Position numbers and translations under genes: made by a program. A DNA stretch of 64,000 nucleotides from Pomphorhynchus laevis (Eukaryota; Acanthocephala; Palaeacanthocephala; Echinorhynchida; Pomphorhynchidae), in the NCBI GenBank assembly GCA_012934845.2, contig WNNJ02002818.1:16065-80064 (forward strand), read 5' to 3'. This document shows positions 56,351 to 64,000 of this stretch, in pieces. The first letter of the stretch is position 1; each line of letters opens with the position of its first letter. The notes under the pieces were generated by a model, which saw nothing but the letters and a program-made list of their open reading frames with translations, was not told the origin of the DNA and ran no database searches.

Positions 56351-58412
56351 GGATCCCAGGCGGCGGTGCTGTTTCCTTTGTAATTTATTATATTGGTCAT
56401 TTTGTGATCTCGCTGATGTATATTACACTGAAAAGAATTAACTGCATTGCATTGACTTCGAAAGCGCAAGCTACGTCATGCAATTAGCATATAGTGAATT
56501 CTTTCTGCTTTAATCTATATATTATGTTTTTCATGTGTTTACATTGTATTGCTGCAACTGATCAGGCTTCTCAAAGCCGAAACATTACGCCGTCTTGCAG
56601 TGTAGAAGCATGAAATTATCTATATATAGAGAAAAGCAGATAGGTGTAGTAGACAGTCCTGGTTGAATCAAATCTTTAATTTATTTATTGGTCCACTGAG
56701 GATCCCAGGCGGCGGTGTTGTTTCCTCTGTAATATTATATATTGGTCATTTTGTGATCTCGCTGATGTCTATTACACTGAAAAGAATTCGCTGCATTGCA
56801 TTGACTTCGAAAGCGCAAGCTACGTCATGCAATTAGCATATAGTGAATTCTTTCTGCTTTAATCTATATAGTATGTTTTTAATGTGTTTACATTGTATTG
56901 CTGCAACTGATCAGGCTTCTTAAAGCCGAAACATTACGCCGTCTTGCAGTGTAGAAGCATGAAATTATCTATATAGAGAAAAGCAGATAGGTGTAATAGA
57001 CAGTCCTGGTTGAATCAAATCTTTAATTTATTTATTGGTCCTCTGAGGATCCCAGGCGGCGGTGTTGTTTCCTCTGTAATATTATATATTGGTCATTTTT
57101 TGATCTCGCTGATGTCTATTACACTGAAAAGAATTCGCTGCATTGCATTGACTTCGAAAGCGCAAGCTACGTCATGCAATTAGCATATAGTGAATTCTTT
57201 CTGCTTTAATCTATATATTATATTTTTCATGTGTTTACATTGTATTGCTGCAACTGATCAGGCTTCTCAAAGCCGAAACATTACGCCGTCTTGCAGTGTA
57301 GAAGCATGAAATTATCTATATATAGAGAAAAGCAGATAGGTGTAGTAGACAGTCCTGGTTGAATCAAATCTTTAATTTATTTATTGGTCCACTGAGGATC
57401 CCAGGCGGCGGTGCTGTTTCCTTTGTAATTTATTATATTGGTCATTTTGTGATCTCGCTGATGTCTATTACACTGAAAAGAATTCGCTGCATTGCATTGA
57501 CTTCGAAAGCGCAAGCTACGTCATGCAATTAGCATATAGTGAATTCTTTCTGCTTTAATCTATATATTATGTTTTTCATATGTTTACATTGTATTGCTGC
57601 AACTGATCAGGCTTCTCAAAGCCGAAACATTACGCCGTCTTGCAGTGTAGAAGCATGAAATTATCTATATATAGAGAAAAGCAGATAGGTGTAGTAGACA
57701 GTCCTGGTTGAATCAAATCTTTAATTTATTTATTGGTCCACTGAGGATCCCAGGCGGCGGTGTTGTTTCCTCTGTAATATTATATATTGGTCATTTTGTG
57801 ATCTCGCTGATGTCTATTACACTGAAAAGAATTCGCTGCATTGCATTGACTTCGAAAGCGCAAGCTACGTCATGCAATTAGCATATAGTGAATTCTTTCT
57901 GCTTTAATCTATATAGTATGTTTTTAATGTGTTTACATTGTATTGCTGCAACTGATCAGGCTTCTTAAAGCCGAAACATTACGCCGTCTTGCAGTGTAGA
58001 AGCATGAAATTATCTATATAGAGAAAAGCAGATAGGTGTAATAGACAGTCCTGGTTGAATCAAATCTTTAATTTATTTATTGGTCCTCTGAGGATCCCAG
58101 GCGGCGGTGTTGTTTCCTCTGTAATATTATATATTGGTCATTTTTTGATCTCGCTGATGTCTATTACACTGAAAAGAATTCGCTGCATTGCATTGACTTC
58201 GAAAGCGCAAGCTATGTCATGCAATTAGCATATAGTGAATTCTTTCTGCTTTAATCTATATATTATGTTTTTCATGTGTTTACATTGTATTGCTGCAACT
58301 GATCAGGTTTCTTAAAGCCGAAACAGTACGCCGTCTTGCAGTGTAGAAGCATGAAATTATCTATATATATAGAAAAGCAGATAGGTGTAATAGACAGTCC
58401 TAGTTGAATCAA
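56351..58412 (+). repeat. 347-349 bp satellite, six units in a trimeric higher-order repeat
   Basis: Units begin (GGATCCCAGGCGGCGG) at 56,351, 56,700, 57,047, 57,396, 57,745 and 58,092. Units 1 and 4, 2 and 5, 3 and 6 share private variants (for example GGTGCTGTTTCCTTTG in 1 and 4, TATAGTATGTTTTTAATG in 2 and 5, CATTTTTTGATC in 3 and 6), so the array is two copies of a 1,045-bp trimer. Every unit carries a hammerhead-like fold and a second hairpin (ATTGCATTGAC with GTCATGCAAT). The length and ribozyme content resemble metazoan retrozymes. Confidence 0.9.
56552..56600 (+). ncRNA. hammerhead-like motif in satellite unit 1 (one per unit)
   Basis: Helix I arms CUGCAA and UUGCAG pair perfectly; core CUGAUCA; helix II GGCUU with AAGCC; GAAA; a one-pair C-G helix III with an eight-base loop; then the GUC cleavage triplet. 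This is a complete minimal type I layout except that core position 8 is C instead of G. The same motif begins at 56,901, 57,248, 57,597, 57,946 and 58,293. In the last copy helix II is kept through a G-U pair. G8 is catalytically important, so these copies are probably inactive. Confidence 0.7.
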
Positions 58413-58574
58413 ACCGATATTTATGTCATAAAGAATTAGCGCAGAGTATCGAATGATTCATTAACAAAGCAGACGTTTTTGTAATTTTAATGGGTTTTAA
58501 AATTCTTTTATATATAAAATAATTTATGTATATGATATATATGATATATACATGTATAAGTAATGTATATTTAC

Positions 58575-59080
58575 ATTTATGAGGATCACTTTTGCGTGCG
58601 ACAACCAGAAGAATTTCAGCTCACAGATGCAATCAAGTTAAATTAAAAACGTTCATTGCAAGTGGCAGAATGAAAAATGATAATCCGGCTTGCGGGTAAC
58701 ACAATGGTAGGTATCGAATAGATCGTTAGAACACGATCCCCCTACCAAAAGTAATATACAAAAATGTATGCTTACACCGCTGGAGCAGCCAGCCTATTTG
58801 ATGTAATGTTGAAACGCAATACATACGTCCTGATTTCGAATCCAATCAGCACTGGTGTACGGAGTAAGCAGATAAAAAGGGTTGAAACGTTAAATGTAGG
58901 TCGGGGTCAGCAGCTGATGACACCCACTCAGGCTGATTATAAGCTTAATGCTGTATCAAGAATAAGAACAATACCTATGAGGATAATGTCGTGCCACAAA
59001 CAGGAGAATTTAATCACATCTAAAAACAACTCGCCATTAGCAACTTTACGGGCAAAGGATAAGTTTATTACTAATATTTG
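58575..59080 (+). repeat. interspersed repeat with duplicated end and hammerhead-like words
   Basis: The start (GCGTGCGACAACCAGAAGAA) resembles the end (GTCGTGCCACAAACAGGAGAA), about 420 bp apart, as in a one-and-a-bit unit tandem. Inside are TTGAAACGTTAAATGTAGG and CAGCAGCTGATGA, which align with the dispersed hammerhead-like family at 3.35-4.58 kb. A 105-codon frame at 58,764-59,081 runs across these RNA-like features and looks non-coding. Confidence 0.6.
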
Positions 59081-60290
59081 AATCGGTTCTGTCCCAGTAG
59101 AATGAAATTTTTTACTAATCCTCTTATTTTTAAATAAATGCAATTAAAGAAATATTTTTTTAACATTTAATTTAATGGCGTTTTTGAGGCCGTGTAGAAG
59201 CTCTGTAATGTTTAAAAGACCCCTTTGAAAGCAAATAACCAATCTATCGATTTTGTTTTCTTGGTCAACATATATTTTTTTCTTATTTTTGTTTTGCCTC
59301 CATTTAAAAGTCTAGAAATCTCAATATTATTGTCTTGCTGAATCTCAAAAATCTTATTTACAATTTCATAGAAATCGGGATTAATTTTGTTAACCGAAAG
59401 ATTTAGTTTTGAAATCAATCAGAAGGAAGATATATAAGTATATATAAGTAATATATATGTAATATATATATTACTTCTTCAGTAATTCTTCAAATTACTG
59501 AAGAAGGGTCACGCCGAAAGCTTTAAAAAATATACATTTTGTCATTTTATTTTTGAATTTGGCTCGTTTAGTTTATATATACAATGAATATGTTGTAAAA
59601 ATTTGTTTTATAGAGACATTTAATAACTATAAATATTTTACGATAGATAATAACTTCTGAAATGTCTTTCTCATTAATTTCCATGGTAATTTTCTATGTA
59701 TACTTAAAATATAGTTTCAATTTAAGCACAATTTATATACAAAATTATATAAAATAAAAATAATAAAAAAATAATTTTGAACGAAATTTAAAGATTGCAT
59801 TAATGCTTAGAGATAACATTAAACATCATACATACGTATCATTAATATACCGTTTTAGCTAGTTCTAGCAATTTAGCTGTTTACGTAAGTAAGGGTTTTA
59901 TTAATAACTTGTTTACGTATCAACTAGCCAACACTAACACAAACAACCTTTTGATGATTTAGTGCTTACAACAATGAGTGAACAGAAGGTTATTGCCGCA
60001 ACCTAGTTACAGAAAATGAATGAGCCTGAAACGTTAATTGTCAGAAACAATTAATTACATCATATGAGTATTTTTAAGTGCAAGTGTCTGGCATGCCTAT
60101 AATAGAAACTATTTTAGAAGCTGTTTACATTATAAAAAGCTTTTTACAAGTTCACGAATAACAGGAAATAAATAATTTTAGATTAATTAAATGAGTATAA
60201 TTGTATTAATTGATCTCATTAAATGTAATTTTTTATTTACTATTTAAAAAGAAACAATCAGACTCGCGGGATAATTACTTTAAAAGAAAC
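59081..60290. other. AT-rich spacer with one strong hairpin
   Basis: At 59,476-59,510 CTTCTTCAGTAATT and AATTACTGAAGAAG form a perfect 14-bp hairpin followed by GGTCACGCCGAAAGC. No gene seen. A 68-codon minus-strand frame at 59,212-59,418 has no recognisable match. Confidence 0.5.
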
Positions 60291-60293
60291 AAC

Positions 60294-60482
60294 TTTATAA
60301 AGAATTATTGGAGCTGGATTAAATAAAGGAAGAAAAGTTTATTCGATATTTCGCTAACCTCTATTAGCATCTTCGAAAAACTGTAATTTTCTTAATATTT
60401 TTCGATGCTAACAGAAGTTAGCGAAATATCAATAAAAAAATTTCCTCTTTTCTTTGATCCAGCTCTAATTATTCGTTATCAA
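60294..60482. mobile_element. foldback MITE, copy 1
   Basis: Long imperfect inverted repeats, outer end AAGAATTATTGGAGCTGGAT, inner part ATATTTCGCTAAC/GTTAGCGAAATAT, with a short centre. The same ends occur at 62,372-62,586. Non-coding. Confidence 0.7.
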
Positions 60483-61630
60483 TAATAAATCATTATCAAC
60501 TATTTAAAAACAACTTTATGTTCAAAGTTGTTTATTAATTATAAATAAGAGTATTTTTAAATGTTTATACCTATACCGAATTTTAGTACATTTGTTATAT
60601 TTTCAAGGTTTCAATTTAAAATAAAGGCAAATCGTTTATTTGTTTCAATAACATTTAAAAGAAGAGAAATAATACTGAGTTGAAGTTTACAAAGCTAAAG
60701 TAATTTAAAATCGTAGACGAAATAGGTAACTGAATGAGTTATTTTTACCTCGTTTAAAAGGACATATAATAAATTAATATCTATCCTTTTTCCATTAGCC
60801 CATTGAATGAGTTACTTTGAATTAGTATTTAGAATTATTTATCAAACAACAGAAATTTGAACAACTACAGTTTGAATAATTTAAAACAACAACTCTTTTA
60901 TAAGAAAATCAATTTATAATTTAAAAAACAAAATTTATTTTTAATGAAATACATTTTAAATGTATCTTTTTTTCCTTGAAAGAGGATTTGTTATTTTATA
61001 TTAATTTTCAAAACATGTTCGATGGCAATTTTTATCGTTTTTGTATTACATTAAAAAATCTGATAACATGCAAAAGTTAATAATAAGTTTAATAAAGAAT
61101 AATACACAAGGTTATTAATAAATAAGATAATTCATAAGATCAATTTATTCAACATTGACTTCAATTGCTTAGTTGCTGTAAAATCCAGTTTATGAATTCT
61201 AAATGTCTATCTCAACGTTATCTTTCAAAAATAAATTTAATTTTTTATTTGGCATTCTGATATCAATTTCACTTTGATATTAAATTATCATCGTAAAATG
61301 TTGTTGATATCTGATGATCTTATTATGCTTGTCGATAACAATTTTACATTAAACGATCCGCTCCTATCTAAATAGAAGTTCTATTTAATGTAGAAGTGTA
61401 GAACAATATTAACTTTACATCGTAAGGTTTCGACGATCGTTGTAAATACTTTACCAAAGAAGACATTTTGTCTATTTACTGAGTTCTCATTTCATCGGAA
61501 GTCATAGTCCGTCATTCGCTGTAATCGTATTGAAGGTTGTGTGTTCTGTAGTTTTTTAAAATCACATAAAATCTTACAAATTACATAAAATTTTATTAAA
61601 TTACATAATAATTTATTTATGAATAATATT
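60483..61630. other. AT-rich spacer
   Basis: No gene or repeat of note. Confidence 0.5.
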
Positions 61631-61633
61631 AAG

Positions 61634-61735
61634 CTACAAGGTCGCGTCAAAGCCACAAGGTCGCGTTGTCGAAAGAAGTAGGGGCACCCGATGATGAAGC
61701 GTGTTCACTCTTCATTATTATTAATAATACACAAA
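61634..61735 (+). mobile_element. SINE, copy 2 (3' part only)
   Basis: Body block GTCGAAAGAAGTAGGGGCACC, GATGATGAAGCG and the CTTCATTATTATTAATAAT tail match the end of the SINE at 27,686-27,872. The tRNA-like head is missing, so it is 5'-truncated. Confidence 0.7.
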
Positions 61736-61809
61736 ATGTGTCAGAAAGAAAAACAAAAAATACAATTAGGTAAGTGATGAAATCTAAATACGATTGTCAT
61801 TGTACTTCC

Positions 61810-62080
61810 GTCATTTGTCTTAAGGTAGACCCTTAATGTCTGTCGCAACCGTAATGCCATCGATATTGATTTAGCTATCAATACCGAGATATTTGTCCTT
61901 AATGAGAGAATGGATTTGGCATAGTCGTTTAGAATCTTATATTTATTGTACCATTTGATTTAGTACATTATCAGGAACCGGTCTAATGTGAAAGTACCTT
62001 GTTCGATTTTCACTATTATCTCATGGTATTTGGCTCCTTTTCGTTCTTCGTCATATTTAAATGGATCTGTCATATGTTTA
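61810..62080 (-). mobile_element. possible retroelement C-terminal fragment
   Basis: The minus-strand words EERKGAKYHEIIVKIEQGTF and, after a stop, SLRTNISVLIAKSISMALRL resemble a K..Y..R...VE.G.FTP region with an R..ISFALLRS segment that follows the RT domain in some invertebrate retroelements. The match is partial and from memory, so the call is tentative. Confidence 0.3.
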
Positions 62081-62371
62081 CTTAGTCGTATACATTTTAT
62101 ATCATATATAATATTAATTTTATTAATAATAGGTACGTAAATTAGTTTATTAAATAAATAATAATTAATTTTGAGCTTAAAAATAATCAATATTGATAAT
62201 TAATATTTAAAAAATATTGTCGAATACCTTTTTACTTAGTCGTATACATTTTATATAATAATATTAATTATATTAATAATAGCTACGTTAATTAGTTTAT
62301 TAATTAACGACTACCCGGACAAATTCGCTATGGATAATAATTTTTAATAGATGATAATGATCCATTAGTGA

Positions 62372-62586
62372 TAAAGAATTATTGGGGCTGGATCAAAAGA
62401 GGGGGATTTTATTTGATATTCCAATAACCTATTTGAGCTAATGCTCGTATGTTGTTGAATGTATAATAATAAAACAGTAACCTCCGTTCGCATCTTCATA
62501 AAATGACTTTAGGTAATTTTCTGTGATATCAGAGGTTATCGAAATATCAACAAACATTTTCCTCTTTTTGCTCCAATAATTCTTTG
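62372..62586. mobile_element. foldback MITE, copy 2
   Basis: Ends AAAGAATTATTGGGGCTGG and CCAATAATTCTTT, with internal CAATAACCT and AGGTTATCGAAATATC arms. Same family as the 60.3-kb copy but with a longer unpaired centre. Confidence 0.65.
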
Positions 62587-63075
62587 GATGATTAAAGAAG
62601 TGTCATTAAAGTGTCATTAGTCGAAATGCTTCATTTTCGAATTTTCATATTATAATATAAAATATCATATTATTTAAAACGGTTATAATAAAAATTAACT
62701 GTTAAAATAATTATATAACTGTATTAATGCTTAAATAAATATGCAATTTTTAAAATAATTACTAAAAAATATTATTATTTTTAATAAAATAATTTTTAGT
62801 ACTAAAAAATAAAATTCATTGGCTAAACGTTTTAAAGCAAATATAAATCTAGTATCGCATATCCTCCTACAAAGGATGTGTATTCTACTCCCGAGGATCA
62901 ATATTCTGTCTTCGTAGATAGAGGTCAAATTCTTAATTCGAAAATAATTATAAAAATTAAATAATCGTAAATTAATTAAAACCCTTTGACTAATTAAAAA
63001 TTAATTTGACTAATTATTTTAAAGATATTTTGAAAAACATATTAATTTTTAATTTGTAAAGACTATTTTTATCAA

Positions 63076-63205
63076 TCGACAATAAAGCAGACGAGTCGAT
63101 TGATCGTCATCCAACTTTAAAAAGGACTGAAAGATGAAACGTAGGAATTGGATCTGTAGCTGATGAGGTCCAAAAATACTGAAATGTAACATACTGTTGT
63201 TGACG
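63076..63205 (+). ncRNA. hammerhead-like repeat unit, copy 4
   Basis: Core-like CAGACGAGTC, GACTGAAAG and GAAACGTAGG, internal CTGATGAGGTCC and ACTGAAATGTA. Helix I arms are TCGACAA and TTGTTGA: different bases from copies 1-3 but still pairing, one pair as G-U. It runs into the long repeat that follows, as at 4.45 kb. Confidence 0.5.
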
Positions 63206-63856
63206 GATAGATAGTATAAAAGTAGCGTGCAGAATAAGAATAGAAATTAAAAATTTCAATTGTAACAATGACTGCATAGGTGTATTAATTTAAAATTAAC
63301 GTATTATGTATTTTATTCGCTCTTCACGGCTGTAAATAGTTTTTAAACAATATTAATTGAAAGGAATAACATAGAATCAAAGTTCAAATGCAATTGTAAG
63401 ATACATAACTTCTCCGAAACTTTTAATTCCGGTATTGTGTGGAGTATTGAGAGTTTTGTTCTTTTAGAGCTCGGCTCATTTTCTGCATATCAATGAATGG
63501 CAGGTAGATATACAGGTCAAATGATAATCTTACGTGTCGAGTTTTATACCGAAACTTTTCAAGTCTGCCCCGCATTCTGCAAATAAATCTTTAAGAACAA
63601 TAGGATGATCACATTCTTTCGTGTATGTAAGAACATCAGTTCTAAATTATAGCTGCCGTAAAAATTAAAATGGAAAAAATACATTACTGCATTGACAGAG
63701 ATAATCTTGCATTTGAATTTACAACGCCATCTATACACAAGTATATGGCTAAATTTTAAATGGCTAAACATTTAATTTTATTTGATAAATTTTTATGAGA
63801 GCATTTTATTTAAGAGCTATTTTTAATGACGAAAGGAAAGTAATGCTGATCCATTT
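63206..63856 (+). repeat. long non-coding repeat, second copy
   Basis: Near-identical to 4,580-5,278, lacking a short internal stretch present there (TACAGATTGTTTCACCG region). No reading frame of note; the 70-codon frame on the minus strand is not conserved in the other copy. Confidence 0.75.
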
Positions 63857-64000
63857 TGATAAAGGATTAATTGCTGACGACGTCCATTAATGTAGAGTTG
63901 GCTCATAGATAAGATTATATATTATAATTTATAACATATATAGTGTACACGAATATTAAAACTAATCGAAATTTTGATGCCTTCATTTTGCACGTTTTTA

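Noticed and set aside
58764-59081. 105-codon plus-strand frame
   Set aside because: Overlaps a structured non-coding repeat; frame is not kept in the related copy at 40.4 kb.
59212-59418. 68-codon minus-strand frame
   Set aside because: No similarity recognised and no good acceptor upstream.

Overview
The window looks like nuclear DNA from an invertebrate animal: strongly AT-rich, poor in genes and crowded with decayed retroelements. There is no operon structure, no Shine-Dalgarno-type gene packing, and no rRNA gene or intact tRNA gene. The one host gene I can support is spliced and lies on the minus strand. The species cannot be named from the sequence. All alignments here were made by eye.

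Host gene. Eight exons between 52,642 and 34,515 (minus strand) join in a continuous reading frame across seven splice junctions. They encode the C-terminal 578 residues of a Par-3/Bazooka-type polarity scaffold: the end of PDZ1, PDZ2, PDZ3 and a short divergent tail. Two introns are only 41 and 44 bp; the others run from about 1 kb to 6.5 kb and are full of mobile DNA. The 5' part of the gene was not found.

Layout. 1-5.9 kb: AT-rich DNA, three hammerhead-like repeat units and a long repeat found again at 63 kb. 6-20.9 kb: two minus-strand copies (7.77-11.95 and 16.19-20.88 kb) of a CR1/L2-type LINE, plus fragments. The second copy starts with about nineteen copies of a 20-bp tandem repeat. 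20.9-29.7 kb: a Cys-rich micro-ORF, CR1-like fragments, a Gypsy fossil, an inverted Penelope-like (PLE) fragment with its tail, two plus-strand LINE fragments, a tRNA-derived SINE and a CR1-like LINE. 31.5-34.2 kb: PLE pieces around an inverted pair of hammerhead-bearing pseudo-LTRs. 34.5-52.6 kb: the par-3 gene. Its intron splitting PDZ3 carries a PLE, into which a 2.5-kb Merlin DNA transposon with about 0.7-kb terminal inverted repeats has inserted. 50.6-52.3 kb: another LINE inside the gene. 54.5-59.1 kb: a segmental duplication, then a 347-349-bp satellite organised as a trimeric higher-order repeat, each unit folding like a hammerhead ribozyme. 60-64 kb: foldback MITEs, a second SINE copy and the second copy of the long hammerhead-associated repeat.

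How it fits together. PLE reverse transcriptase and GIY-YIG remains sit beside at least four repeat families that share a hammerhead-like layout (helix I arms, helix II hairpin, GAAAC, short helix III). The best-supported new biology is a population of hammerhead-derived, probably non-autonomous elements (retrozyme-like) living with PLEs. One near-canonical ribozyme is at 32,524-32,605, and a homogenised satellite version is at 56.3-58.4 kb.
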